A stretch of DNA of 64,000 nucleotides, taken from assembly GCA_021234155.1 (NCBI GenBank), contig JAJEKV010000034.1:622001-686000 (forward strand), written 5' to 3'. A program made the position numbers and the translations under genes. The notes beneath the pieces are model-generated. The model worked only from the letters and a program-made list of their open reading frames with translations, ran no database searches and was not told the DNA's origin. How positions within the stretch are numbered: the stretch's first letter is position 1; each line of letters begins with the position of its first letter. The stretch comes from Isoetes taiwanensis (lineage: Eukaryota; Streptophyta; Lycopodiopsida; Isoetales; Isoetaceae). This document shows, one piece after another, positions 9,741-23,000 of this stretch.

Positions 9741-12700
9741 CACACATTCTAATTATGTATTCATCCGTTTTTTAGGTCAATATCTTACTTCAACTCAATA
9801 GGAAATGTAAATCTATCTTCCTTTCTTCAAAATTATATTCCAATGTAACATCTCAAGATACACACTAGAAAGCACAAAGTAGTGGCGGCGACAAATTCTT
9901 GTATTTTATTATGATGGATAATTTTTGGGTTGCCCGTGGAGAGTATGGGGCAAGACGCATAGATGGCCGCGATTTAAGAATATTGTGGCATATTCCTTAT
10001 CGACGGCTGTGGACTTTTGGGATTTGAGGGGTGCATCAAGACGTTTACACGGTATGGATTTCATTGGAGCGGGGCGGAAGGTGAGGATGCGATCTCCGCT
10101 TCCTGGCAGAGGGGAGCTTCGTGGGATCTCCTCTTTGTTGGGTTGCCCTCTTTGTAAGTAGCTTGCCTTGCCATTTCAGTCTGGAGATTAGTTTCGCAAT
10201 GGTTTTGACTACAACTTAACTTATGGCAATGGTGGCTACAACAAGGACAGATTTATTTTTCACATGAGCTGAAAAGAAATTGTTTGTTGCAGAAAGAGAG
10301 GGCATTCCGTTATCGATCAGGTACTCCTGTCGATTTTGCATGTTGCTCCAAAATGTAGGCCGAAAATATGGTACCAAATTTGATTTTTAGGGAGTCCAAG
10401 ATCTGTGCTCATGATTTATAAAACAGAAGCCTTGGAAATCCAGTGACCTCCGGGAAACTTAGCGACTTTGCTCCCATGTCTCAAGAACTCTGCGACTCTG
10501 AAGGTCTTGTTGTAGGGTTCATAGCCAAGGTTGATGCTTTGGCCGGCTTGTTGCATTGATCGGCCTGTAGACCCAGGGCAGAGTTCAGGGCTGACAAGGT
10601 TTGTATATTGCAAGCTTTTTATCATGTTTTGCTCGACTTGTTTCTCAAATCCATGTGCAGGTAGATTCTCATTTGCCTAAACCTGTATTCCTGCCATTCC
10701 AGACTGTTTTCCTATTTTAGTATTTTTTTTATTCCATTGTTTGCTTCCTCGGCTGCCTGCTGGTTTTCACTTAACATCATTGTGCACTGAAGCTTTCCAT
10801 AAATGGATTTGGCTGTCAGAGTTTTTTAAAGTTCTATGTCAAGATTCCTTCCTTTCAAAATGCCACAGTCCCTGTAGTAACTTGGTTGAATAGCTAGCAT
10901 GATTGCTTGTGTTCAAATTCTCTGCAGAGATCAAGTAGCTTTGCGTAACTTCCTTGTCTTCAAACCTCTTTAACTCTTAGCTATAGTTCAAGACAATATC
11001 CAATTTGTTGTTTTAACCTCCTTGAATCACTTTTTAGGAACTCGTAGCGATTTAAGTACACAGCCCACTTACAGATGCTGCAAAGGATTGTTAAAGGTTT
11101 TACAAAGTCTAGCATTGCTATATACATTCTTTATTTATCCCAATTTTTCTTCTTTTCATAATTGAAAAGGGGATTGTAAACATCATATTTTCTTTATATG
11201 TGGTAGGTGAGTGTCTTTTTTCCCTTTTTTTTGTTTCTGTTATATGCTAACTATTTAGCTTGGTGTGGCTTTAGATACGATGAATATAAGATTATTGATT
11301 GCCAGAACTGAACATAATTACAGGTAACCTTGGGGACTGCAATTGATATTTGGAAGCCATCAGCTGTAAGCCCTCCTTAAAGTTAGTATATGTATTCATA
11401 CAGTCATTCTCGTTTATTTTCACCTTAATCTCCTTCTGATTTGTAGGTAACATGGTTGCAAATACACTTGTTTACATGTTTGCACAAGTGCTGAACAGGA
11501 CATATCTGATAACGCATGATTATATATCATGTGATAACATGTAATTATGGAAGGAGTAATTTGCATGAGGAGAAAATTTCGCGATGAAATTTTCTGGCGG
11601 CTGCCAGCTGACCTGGCCGGCCGCGATTGGCGACCCTAAATAATGCAGAATGTAGGGTTTTATGTTCTTCTCCACCTAAATTTGGTGTTAGGATAACTAA
11701 AGAAAAGCAACCTTTTAGGGCGCCATGGGCCTCCAGCCCCAAGGTTTCTTGGAGGTCAAGACCTTGGCGTGCAGGTTTCGTCGCCGCCTCGCCTTGAAGA
11801 ACTCATGGTTCTGACCTGAATTGAAAGTATTCCTGGCGGTCAAGATCTTGACGTGCAAGTTCCCTTGAACACTAGGTTTTTGCCCTTAATCCAAAGTATT
11901 CTTAATGCACTTTTTAAACCACAGGTTTTGGATCTCGCAAGATATTTTCAGGTTAGTAGTATTATAGGAAACCATCCTTATGCTGCATCCCCCATTAGGG
12001 CTTGGTGCTTCATCGCCTTGCTAAGTTTTTCCAAGTGCTGCAAGGTTTGCAGGTATCTGCTGCCACGTTGCTCTGGCGTTTTTATCCAAGACGTGATTCT
12101 ACCATGCTCTGTCCTTTTCTAGTCTTATACACAAGCATTGCCAGAAGAAACAAAGGTCAAATAAAGGAGTTTGGCTTCAAATTTCTGTGTTGTTTTAGAT
12201 GCTTCAGTTTGCAGGGGATGTTGAAGATGTTTTGCATTTTTCCCAAGCATTTCTATTTTGTTCCACAATCATCTTCCGTAATGTTTTGTTCATCCTAATC
12301 TGAGTGGCAGAACTGTTTGTTTTTGCCAGATATGGTGCAAAATCATGATCAGGACGAAACCGACTTCCAGCCCCAACTGTGGATTCTAAGGGCCAGGTTC
12401 AGATGTGGCTTTAGAGATGCCACATCTTCTTCTACATCGTTTTCCCATCTAGTGCTGCACTAGGAAGTGCCACATATGCAGCTTGATGCTATGGTAAGGA
12501 TGTCGAGATGGGGACAGTTCCGTTTTACAGCCCCCCCCAATGTGGCACAGATCCCCACCATACAATCTAAAAATGAAGGGCTCCGATGCATGCCACGTCA
12601 GAGGGAGGCTGCAAACCAAAAACTAGTCGTCGAGATCTGGGCAATATAATTTCCGTTCTCAATTTGTTCAGATTGCAGGGCACATGAGACTCTCGATTAC

Positions 12701-13380
12701 TTTATCCATATTGTGGATTCAGGTTTAGAAAACCACAACCTTTCTAAAGTTCTTAAAATCTCCATTCTATAACTACGCAATGTCACCACAAATTACCACA
12801 GATTACTAAAAAAGATTCCAATTTTACAATACCAAACAACCAACATAACAAACCTCGAGAATAAATATTTTGTACACCCACTAGAGCTAAAAACGTTTAT
12901 ATTCTAGAGCATTGTCAGCATTGATCCTCATAAGCACTTGCTTGTTTTCTATTTGAGCGAATTGTAGCCCATAAGCTTAAATGTCGTGCCTTTTCATGTT
13001 ATGAGTCTGCTAAAACATTATTAAAAAAAAATGATTATTAACTAAACAAAGTAAATTGGATGCAACATAATAAGTATGTACGGTCTGATTCTCATATTTC
13101 TAATACAATACCATACCTGTCTCACAACACCTACATGTTTCATGTATCGAAATCGTATTTCCTTAACCAACAATTGCACGTTCCATGGATCAATGTCATA
13201 TTTTATTGACCTTTCATAATGCCACTTGCATAGTTATCCAACGGGCAACCTGTTTTGTTAAGTCCTCTTCTTAACATACCATACTGAAGCTTAAGTCCGT
13301 AGGTTTGAATTGATCCCACAGAACAGAGTTTTCGATAAATTTGGAGTTGGCTAGGAAGGTTTTAAGTCAGGAGGTTAATT
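9740..13380. other. No recognised gene
   Basis: A 79-codon open frame at 9,925-10,161 ends at CTTTGTAAGT, a plausible splice donor, but I recognise no family. A hairpin with 9-bp arms (GAAAATTTC / GAAATTTTC) lies at 11,572-11,594. GGAGGTCAAGACCTTGGCGT near 11,750 and its relative GGCGGTCAAGATCTTGACGT near 11,836 form an imperfect duplication. The remainder is AT-rich sequence with no support for a gene. Confidence 0.5.
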
Positions 13381-13384
13381 CAGC

Positions 13385-13500
13385 CCCAATAGACCACACG
13401 TACCCTTCAGTGGACCACAAAGTGCCCTTTAATGGAGCACTGATTACCCTTCAATGGGCCACATGGGACCTTCAATGGACTACATTGGAACCTTTAAGAG
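13385..13500 (+). repeat. Minisatellite, unit about 20 bp
   Basis: Five or six imperfect units around CCTTCAATGGACCACA (variants TTCAGTGGACCACA, TTCAATGGGCCACA, TTCAATGGACTACA). Followed directly by the 3' side of the acyltransferase pseudogene on the opposite strand. Confidence 0.75.
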
Positions 13501-13631
13501 CAAACCATCTTCCAAAATTTATGTACAACAGGCGTCCTAAACTATTTTCAGCTGGAATGGATTGTTGCATGTGGCCATCCAACGAGTCCAGGCAGGTGTT
13601 GGAGCTGCCTTCTTGGGTTCCTTGGGAACAT

Positions 13632-14470
13632 CTAGCATAGGTCCAGCATCCCCAACATTACCAATGTTAGATTCAGGAATGCTGAGCTTTGTAACAGCTT
13701 TCCTCTTTTGGCATCAACCTGCCGAGGCATTACTTCAAACAGGAAATTTCCACCACTTCAAATAGGAAATTTCCACCATTCCATATAGCAGCTGCAACTT
13801 TTAAAAGTTCAAACAAAATGTGCAATCGATATGACTGGAAAATAGGAACAGTGAGTGCCATGGTCGCAACTGTCAGTAAAGCCTGTAAGATGGGATATAT
13901 AACAACCCTCCTTTTGTCTCCAAGTAGGCCACTAACACGCCACCAGATATTGTTAGCTCTTGCTGCCTTCCTGGAAAGCTCCCCATTTCAATAACCAAAC
14001 ATTTCAAACTTTAGCTGCAAGCAACTCCAGCAATAAACTTTTCAGACTTGAATGATCAAGTAGAACTAGCATCATAAAATTAAGGCCGTATAAAATAACT
14101 TTCAGCATAATTCAGACATTCTAGACAACAAGGAATGCCAGAAATAAAGATGTGTAATTGTTGTGCTGCTTGTATACAAAGGCATGAACATACATCATAT
14201 TGAAGAGCATACCCACCGATATGATGTCATAACCTCTGGATCATTGAGCAATCATTGTCGCCTTAAACCATTTACAATAAGAAAATATAGAGCCTGCCAG
14301 ACACTGTAGGCAACCAATGGAACAGTGAACAGCCATGTCCAATAAGACTGCTGTTCTTGCACAACAGGCCATGCAGGCCAAGGACCAACTGCATCTCGTG
14401 AATGAAGAGGAAATGTAACAGGATCCCACCAACGTATAATAAAAATACGTTTCCAGAAATTTATTCCAGA
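13632..14470 (-). pseudogene. Glycerophosphocholine acyltransferase (DUF2838), C-terminal half
   Basis: The first visible exon, about 14,470-14,217, reads IIRWWDP, then WLFTVPLVAYSVWQALYFL and NGLRRQ. The second, about 13,978-13,632, reads [50 protein letters not shown]. This is the membrane-spanning C-terminal part of the GPC1-type acyltransferase, which makes lysophosphatidylcholine from glycerophosphocholine and acyl-CoA at the ER. Lesions: an in-frame TGA at 14,252-14,254 (the family has Arg here, so CGA to TGA); an exact 23-bp tandem duplication at 13,732-13,777 that shifts the frame; and no AG where the second exon should begin. The N-terminal half is not found in the window. Confidence 0.85.
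13732..13777. repeat. 23-bp tandem duplication within the acyltransferase exon
   Basis: ACTTCAAACAGGAAATTTCC plus ACC is repeated at once with one mismatch (C/T). Because 23 is not a multiple of 3, the reading frame after WNGGNF is lost. A single copy would let the frame continue into EVMPRQV, as expected of the family. Confidence 0.9.
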
Positions 14471-14479
14471 AATTTTTAA

Positions 14480-15800
14480 TGAAACTTATTCCAGAAAATT
14501 TTGATGCTATGAAGTTGCAACTACAGAATCACTGCATACCCAGACAAGGAGAAAAATAGAAAAATACTAATACTCAAAGATGAAAAACCTAAGGCGCATG
14601 CACTTTCAAAGCCAACAGAAGGAAAAGATCAAAAGTACAGATCCAGACTCAGATGCATGAGCTTTCATTGACTACGCAGCAGCACTGCCATGCTATTGTA
14701 AAGAACAAATGGCAACAACTTAACACCCCTTGTGCTGATTTGCTGCTGTCCCATCTGTAACTCAATTATAAATAGAGCCTATAGACATCTACAAAAGGTA
14801 AACCTGAATTTATATCCTAAGGGATTGTTTGCTGCTGATGGAGAAGGAAGCTAGTGTCAGATCAATTATTAGTCAGATCAATAAATCTGCTAGTGTCAGA
14901 TCAATTATTACATCAACTTATGTGCAGCTAGGTTAAGAGATTGACTTTTTTTCCCAGATTGTGCAAAATATGAAGTGACATCTGGCTTGTTCATCCTTTT
15001 CCTTTCTGTCCATTTTGATCTTTTTCATGAGGATATCTCTAGAGTTTGAACTTAGTTCTTCATGTGGCAAGCACGGCTTCCGCTTATTACTTTCCATTCC
15101 CTGCACATGTCTACAAAAGCTAAGAAAAAAACTCGTTCTTCAACTCGTCAGCTGAGAAGGCTCCTAGAGGCGTGTTAAGTCTATGCCCTGATAACAAGCT
15201 ATTCCACCATAGCTCATGTCTTGGAGGGACCATTAACCAATTAGAAGGCAAAGAGCAAGAACAATTGACTCACATGACTCAGAAAGGGGAAAGGAAAAGA
15301 GAAGGAGATCTTGCAGTGTTCCATAATGGGAAAATAGACTGTAGATTTTAGTGTAACCTTCAACCTGCCATCCCTGGTCTTCTCCAAACCCTAGATAGCA
15401 ATGACCAATGTTACATTACTGCATGAATACTTGAAGAAAAAGCATTGGATGTATACCAAATGGCAGCAAAAATACAAGTATATCCTTTTAGCTGAAAAGG
15501 AAGATGGATAGAATGGTTTGGGAGAGCAGACTCTTATACTTTACAGCAACGAGGAAGTTGGATACCTAAACAATTAATGCCCCTGCCTATAATGCAGCGT
15601 ATTACTTGCCACAGGCAAAGACTCCAAATAAAAGTTATTTGTTAATACTTCAGGCATCAGGTTTTCTGAAGGCTCCAAAATAAATGATAAGAATCTGCAG
15701 TTGCAGGGTGAGAAGCTGAAGTGCCAATCAGTTGAAAGAGGTGCTGACATACAGTAAATAAATTGAGTAGTTACTAGGCTTCGCTACATGAATACTATAC
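14480..15800. other. No recognised gene between the two minus-strand fragments
   Basis: I looked on the minus strand for the remaining exons of the oligopeptidase (including HEFGH) and the N-terminal exons of the acyltransferase and saw neither. A direct repeat GCTAGTGTCAGATCAATTAT occurs at about 14,848 and 14,889. Confidence 0.45.
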
Positions 15801-15804
15801 ATAC

Positions 15805-16745
15805 TCTAGCCAAGCTTTATAAATTCAGTAGGCATCCCAAGCAGCTCTTCTTCCTTAAAAAGAAGAGTAGTGACATCATTTAAATTCTTTTGGAAGATAA
15901 TACACAATTCTGCTATGCTCTTTCTCAGCCTTTGTACTTGCACCCTTGCCTCCAAACACAAATTGAGCCCTAGTCTTTCATAACTTTTCACCTGCAAACA
16001 GATGAAGTAATTGAACATTAATTCATTTGTTGACCAACAAAACTGAGTAGGACTCTAAGGTATTACCAAGTTATCTACATAACGTTGTACTTCCCATTGT
16101 AATTTCTCTTTTTTCCGTGAATATGCCTTTACAACCCGATAAACATCTTCTCGCATACTGCTCATAAAATAAGCTGCTAAGTGATAAACTATATAACAAA
16201 CTACATGTCCATTAACAATTAAAGGTTCCCCATTATGCTCAGTCACTTTGAACAGAAATCAAGCTCCCCTCACACTTGACAAAAACATGCAAGAACGTGT
16301 ACCCAGAGAACATAAAAGAGGTATGTTGTTATTTTTGTGATTCAAACACGGACACTTACCAAAGAATATATCTTGAGTAGATGAATTTGTCTTCTTACAC
16401 CAATGCTAAACTTTGACCTATCCTAACAGAGTCTCTAGCTGTTCGCCATCATAATTTTTTTATGATGGCATTTGGAATCACATTGAAAGTCATTGATAAA
16501 GGATCCAGAAGCAAACGTATGCTGTGACATTGCTACCCTTGCTATAAAGTTGATTTCAAGATATAAGTATGCTTCAGAAACCTGCATTGCAGATGGTGAG
16601 CTTCAACTTTCTTCTCGGCTTCAATACTTGCATCATGAATATCTTTTGTAGTTGCTACTAGGCTAGGAAAAACGCATGATTGAACAAGTGCAAACTCTTC
16701 TGCTTCTAAACATGCCAGTGGCTCAATGACAGTTTCATATGATAC
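15805..16745 (-). pseudogene. Thimet oligopeptidase-like M3 peptidase, N-terminal exons only
   Basis: Three exons with good GT-AG borders. 16745-16582 (after TTGCAG): VSYETVIEPLACLEAEEFAL...VQSCVFPSLV. 16158-16067: MREDVYRVVKAY...VQRYVDNLV. 15991-15805 (after TGCAG): YERLGLNLCLEAR, IAELCIIFQKNLNDVTTLLF, EELLGMPTEF. These match roughly residues 60-200 of plant thimet-type oligopeptidases, zinc enzymes that cut short peptides. The third exon hits TAG at 15,809-15,807 just before a GTATGT donor, which fits a 2-bp loss. The catalytic HEXXH exons and the first exon are absent, so the piece cannot be an active peptidase. Confidence 0.8.
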
Positions 16746-16759
16746 CTGCAACAATTGCC

Positions 16760-17685
16760 TCTAGTCTGTGAGGGATAACTTCCTATCTTTCCAGGACAAA
16801 ATAAAAGTATACTAGAAGTATTAACATCATCAAAATTCTTCACTGCACCCCAATTGTTGTTAGAAATAGACTTCATTATCATCCATAGAGCAACCATTTA
16901 TAAACAGTATCTGCAGATATTTTGCATATAAACAACCATTTATAAACACAAACAACTAACTAACCTATTCCAGGGTCCAGGCCCATTTCACAAAGCAATG
17001 TGACTCCTGCACTCCTGCACATCAACACAGACAGAAGCAATTTTAACATGACAATCTGGCGGCAGCAGGCTGATCACAACTGCAACCTGTATAACCAGAA
17101 TCCAAAATATAGTTTAAAATGAGATTACTGATGAAGAAAATTGCTACAGAAAGCTACATAAATTTTAGATTCTTTCTCCACAATGTCCAACATGCTAAGA
17201 GATTAAGTCACTAAACAGGAAAAGAAGAACACAGCAAATGTCACAAATACCCCAAAAATAGCACTTGCCATAATTCATCACCATCTTCTATATATAATGA
17301 ACCCACAGTTATAAGGAAAGTTCCTTGTTTAGATACTGCCAAGTCAATGGTCAAGGCCACTATCTCAAGGCCACTGTCTCAAGGCCTTTATACCACTAAA
17401 GTCGTAGAGATCCTTCAAGCTTAGGTTTAAACCAGGCAATTTTAGCACAGCTAGCACAAGCTCTTGTGGTTTAAAACACACTTAATACAAAACAGAAAGA
17501 CACGCTTAAACACACTTGCCAAAACATAAAGACACAGCAAGTCTCAAATCAAATGCCCATAGTAAGTACAATGTTTATCAATTTCTTCCACAATCAAATC
17601 AATTGCAAAGTAAACCCTGCAATCACCACAAAACAATATTAAAGAATGAGTCCAATGAGGGATTATATAAACAAGAGAATGTGTT
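16760..17685. other. No recognised gene
   Basis: AT-rich sequence with CAAGGCCACTATCTCAAGGC-type short direct repeats at about 17,352-17,385. The first oligopeptidase exon would be expected here on the minus strand and is not seen. Confidence 0.5.
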
Positions 17686-17691
17686 AGTACC

Positions 17692-20051
17692 TTAAGCATT
17701 GTTTTCTTTCCCTTGCCTCATTGTAATGTGGTTATAATTGACCCATGCATGTGAATTCATGTCCATGACTCCCATTGAGTCTGTTGGGTATGCTTGAAAC
17801 AAATGTCTTGACCAAATTTGATCACCAAACCTTGATGGTATAGGCCTTGTTGGAGGAGCTCCTCTATTCGCATCTACTAACACATAACGCTCATTGTTAT
17901 TAGTATGCTCAATACCAACAAAATCATGCACCAAATCATGAGGAACACATGGCAATGGTGTCCTCTGAGCAGTGCCAACTTCTGATGTTGCTCCAATTTG
18001 TTTACCCAATTGAGTGGCTTCTTTTAGCCTCTCGCTCTTCCTTCCTCTTCAATACTTCTTTTTGTAACATCTCCTTTGCAATTTTTTTTTCCTTTCTGAC
18101 TCTTTTCTCCTCTCCTCGGCCTTTTGCAACTTTACCTTTTCTGCTTCAAGTTTTCGAGCCCTCTCCTTATCTGTTGCAGCAACAAATGCGTCAGAAGTTA
18201 CAAGCCCTGTTACATTAACTGATGTCTTCCTTCTTTTTGCCACATGGGGCACAGGTTGTGGCTGCAATTGCACATCTCCAGAGATGGACGGTTGTGAAGG
18301 TTGTGGCTGCTATAGAGCATCTCCAGAGGTGGATGGTACAAGATCAATGTTACTAGCACATGCTGAGGCCAAAAATCCATTGATATAAAAGTAATTGACA
18401 ATGGAAATGAACCATTTGCAGGGGCAGCAAGACTGCTGGTATGTTGATATATTGTTTGCATTTGCATCAATGTCAGCTCCTTTACAAAATCAACATTAGT
18501 TCAACTACTGTTACAAATCAGCATTAGCTTCATTGCTAAATGAACTACCTTCATCATGCATACCTTCGGGAAGACCAACGGTAGGCAAATTGTTTGCATT
18601 TGACAAGCCATAAGATGTTGGAACACAATTGATGTTAGCTGCTATGTCGACATGGTCTTCATGTGGATCATTTGTGGTGAGATTAATAGCATTTGTTACA
18701 TCAACATTAGATGTTGCTGCACAGTTAGTATTTGTGGTAAAACCAGTTTCTTCCATGGTATTTGTGGCTATTCCATTTGCTGCCACTGTCACATTCCCAT
18801 TAGCTTGTACACCAAGGCTATTGAATGGATGGATCCCCGTGGCCCTAAGACCGCTCTTGATATTTTGAGGTGTTAAAACATACCTCGAATAGCTTCCCAT
18901 ATCATTGTTGCTAAATCTTCTTTCTTAGGTTCAACTCTCTTATTCACAAGCATATATTTGCCTCTCATTCTTTTGAATGCTGTCTTAAATGGGCTATAGC
19001 ATGATACATCTAAAGGCTGAAGCTTGTGACTTGTATGTGGTGGAAGGACAAATAGATGCAAGCCTATACTCCTTGCTGCCTCAATCACCTCAATATCAAC
19101 ATGACTAGCGTGCCCATCCAAAATTAATAAGTGTGGGTTATCCAATGACACTCCACCCGGTACATTTCTTGCGAAATGATTATTCACCTATTGCTTGAAG
19201 AGGTCTTTCGTCAGCCATGCTTCATCCATGCTTCTTCCTGCACTGCCATGGATGCTTCTTGCTCGCAGCCCATAATATGATTTGCTCTAATTCTTTTGCC
19301 CTTGAAAATATAGAAATTTGGTAGCAAATGGCCTGCAGCATTGCAACAACATAAAATGGTGACCCATTCTCGATTTCGCATGACAGTTTCGGATACATTT
19401 CTTGCGCCTTTCCTAGCAATAATTCTCAGTCCTAAAACCTTGCCCGCTTGAACTCCGGTTTCATCACAATTCCATATATTCCTTGGATCAAACTTGACTA
19501 AAGATAGTGCAGGCTCTAAAGAATTATAAAAAAAGTCCAAATTGTTCTTGTTAGTAGCATTAACTCTTGCTACATCTAGTGTCTCACAAGATCTTAGTGA
19601 AAGTTGTGGATGCCTTCTCTTAAAGCTTCTCCACCACTTGGTACTAGGAGTGCCATTCTTAAATGCGGTGGGCTTATCAGCGCATACCTCTGCTACTCTC
19701 TTTTAGAAGTGCTAATGTCACCATATGACCTGTCTCCGCCCGTTCTAAACACCAACTCACGATATCATTTTCCTCTTCAAGTGTCAATATGCGAGGGGCA
19801 GGTCCTTTCTTACAGGTAATCTTGCCATATAGCCACCCTCTTATAGTTGATCTTGGAATTCCGTACTCTCTAGATGCTGCTCCAATTGTGATCTCACCAT
19901 CTTCTATCCTACTAATAGCCTTAACCATATGTTCTTCTGTCCAGCTGCCTCTCTTTCTTTTCCTAACAGATTTCTTTTTTCCATTTCTTACGAGGCCTTT
20001 CTTTTTACTAATGGCCATTTCTTTGACAATCTGAAATATATGAAAAAGCAT
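17692..20051 (-). pseudogene. Pogo/CENP-B-like DDE transposase, near full length but broken
   Basis: The order on the minus strand is as follows. 20,017-19,680: basic N-terminus, psq/CENP-B helix-turn-helix (EHMVKAISRIEDGEITIGA, YGIPRSTIRGWLYGK). 19,640-19,210: SFKRRHPQLSLRSCETLD, then the first catalytic block NIWNCDETGVQAG. 19,187-18,873: LLILDGHASHVD, PPHTSHKLQPLDVSCYSPF. 18,900-18,500: ATGIHPFNSLG and an Asn/Thr-rich linker. 18,273-18,050: KRRKTSVNVTGLVTSDAF and a Lys/Glu coiled coil. 18,009-17,692: C-terminal tail. Lesions: a 1-bp frameshift near 19,690, a short duplication GAAGCATGGAT/GAAGCATGG near 19,220 that shifts frame, and a TAG near 19,195. Catalytic Asp residues are kept, so the copy is recently dead. 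Confidence 0.85.
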
Positions 20052-20054
20052 ATC

Positions 20055-23000
20055 TTATTCATCATGCAAAAGCATGAATTCTTACTTATCATGCATTCTT
20101 ATCATGCATTTTTGCTCATTTCTCTTCCTTAAGCAAGACAACTTCAAATTTTTATCTTGTCCTTCCTTTTATAAGAATACATGGGAAGCAAGGGGAGGCA
20201 AAGATTTCCTAAATATCCTCTGTCTAGATGGAGCAGCTCAAATTGCTATGAAATCCTAAATTATATGTCCTATCAAGATTATCAAGATGGAGCAACTCAA
20301 AATCGCTCAAAAGAAAGAAAGAAGGAAGGCGAAATACTTGTTTTTGACAGGCTGAGGTGACCGTCCCTTGCCTGGAGCCGCATTCTCCAATCGATTCCAC
20401 TTTTGAAGCTGCTTTGGAGCTGCTTCTGGAGCGTCCGACAAAGAAAACAAGTTGGTCGAATGATAGGCGGAATGAGAAAAAAATTGGCATATAACGGGCG
20501 TCAAAAACACCAATAATGGTCTTTAACGGAGGAAGGTCACCCTCCCCTAGCCAAATTTGTAGAATGAAAATTCGATGGAGTGATTTTACAGGGCACAGAG
20601 GCAATCAGATATGAGATTCAATTGCGAAGAGCCTCTAAGGCCCGTAAATTGCTGGATTGTAACAGGAACAGGGCTGTTACAAAGGGACGAAATTCATGGC
20701 CATGTCAGAAGTAAAAAATGCCTAAAAACTGACATAAAATACTTGCATTTTTTTTGTGCAGCGGAGCTCAAATTGAGCTGATGTCTTTGATCAGGATCAA
20801 TTGCAAACAGTGGGCCAGTTCTTCTTCTCTCTTTTCCCTCATCCTCTTCATGATTACGGCCAATTTTTACTTGCTATATCAAACCCTCAGACTCTTAAAC
20901 CTATGCTCTGCAACTGCAATTAGGCATATAATTCATGATTATTGTTGCCTCTTGAATACGTTCAATGGGATATCTTGAAGAAGGAAAAGCATCTATACCA
21001 CTGGCGTGCCCCTGATTTTGAATCTGTGTTCCTCGGTCATAGCTCAGGTAGACATCCGTTATAGCTCATGCAGGTTCTACTCCTTAAATTGAATGCAAAT
21101 TCTGCTCTCAGAGCAGAAACATTATCTCTACTAAGCAAAACACAGATCAAAATAAGCAGAAATCCGGACAACTTGAACAGCTATGAAGTGTAAGAGAATT
21201 ACCGGGCCAAGAAGAACTGTGGCACATGCTTCAGATGCAGTTTTTATGCCGGATTTGATTCAATAAGCTCTGTTTTTGAAACAGGGCACATGAGCAAGTA
21301 TCTCATCCAAGCCAGAAGAAGCTGAATTTTCGAAAAGTGGCCCCTCTGAGCCCAAAATCAGATGTGCTAACTTACATCAATTGTTTTCGCATCGACAGGC
21401 AAAATCATGTTCTGCAATTAATCTCCAATGAACATAAACTATGCAGTGGCATACCTGGTTTTTTTGTTTCCCTCTTTCTACTCCGTGAACAGCAAGAACG
21501 GCTACTACTCTTCGCCTCCGATCTTACGCACGAATTCGGCTGAGTCATGAATTCAACCATAAAAATCCAAGAATTTGTCTACAAAACACATTAATTGGGC
21601 CCAGAACCAACGTCTAAACTCGGACCAAACTCGAAAGCTCATTATTTTCGTGGAATCGGCCTCTAAACCTTAGACTCAAACGAAATTTGACAAAAGAAGT
21701 ACCCTTTTTTTTTGCAGGGCGGGGTTCCAAATGCCGGATGTTTAAGCCCAGGCGCTTCAAGCCACCGAGATCTTTGTTTCGTAAACAACGGGGAGGGCTT
21801 TTTTCCTCCTGGTTTCTTGTTTTTGTTTCGACCGTGGAAACTTTAGATGTTGGCGGAGCTTAAGCGGCGCCGCCAGATACAGTACACTTTGAATACAATA
21901 CATGTACAGTTTTATACAAGAGTTTATGCACAAACACAACAGAGATCCGGCAGATTCAGGAGATCACAACTCCCTGCTCAAATCCAAAATTGCCCAAAAG
22001 CCCTAAATGGCCTGATACATGCAAATCCAGGACTTTTACTATTAGAATAAGCTACTGGGAACCGAGTCAGAAACAATAAGGCCTTGCCTTTGGATTCTTC
22101 TGGAAGCACGAGTATGGAGCGTTTTGCTGGCTTCTAAGCCTTCTGCAACTGCAATAATTTGGGCATCTTTAGTGTTTCCCAGCTTCCAAAACCCAGATCA
22201 AGTGTCTTTCACCTTCCAAAAACCACACCAAATTATGCTCTGCTTTTCCTTCCAACCATTCTAAACAGCGCATCTATTTCTTTGCAGCCCTTAAACAAAG
22301 GAGCTCCCGCGATTTCTGGTGATGTCTTCTGATCTACAAACAAAGGATAAACTAAGGTCCCGCAGGAAATATTTTGTACACCCCTTGCTTCTGGCAAGCA
22401 ACAAGACAGTAAGAAAGCACGACTGGTTTTCGTCCGCCATAGCGTCCCCAACTGCAACAAAGAAACAAGAACGGTTAGAACTAAACAAGGACAAAGAAAG
22501 CACAGTTAAATCGAGAAAAAAAAAACTAAAAACTAACCTTAAGAACCTTCAAGAATAGGACAAATCTTCTATCTTCTCGCAGATCTTCAAGAACTCCCCA
22601 AAACGCTTGAAGGCGGCTCCAAAACGGGCATCAAAATGAAGCTAAGGGGATGGCGCCACCGTCAAACTACACGGCGAGGCGAAATTTATATAGCAAATAC
22701 CTCTCGAAAAAAACGACTTCGAAGCCGCCGGAGTTACGCCATCGCCAAAGCTTACGCTCAAAAGAAACAGGGGACAATTCATCAAAAAAAATCCACGTAG
22801 GCGACACGTCAGCGCCACCTCGGAAAAAAGCCCTCCCCGGTTGTTTACGTAAGCGAACCCGCCATCGTCCGGAGTTCAGTGGCGGAAACTTTCGGTGGCG
22901 CACCACTCGCGGCTCGCCACATCGTGGCGCGCCGCTGAAAAGTTCATGCCTAAACTCCTCCCCGTGGCGGTTTCCTATTACTAAAAAATTTATGGTTGCT

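Noticed and set aside
9925-10161. 79-codon frame ending in a splice-donor-like sequence as an exon
   Set aside because: No recognisable family, no partner exon and no start context; kept only as a remark in the gap entry.
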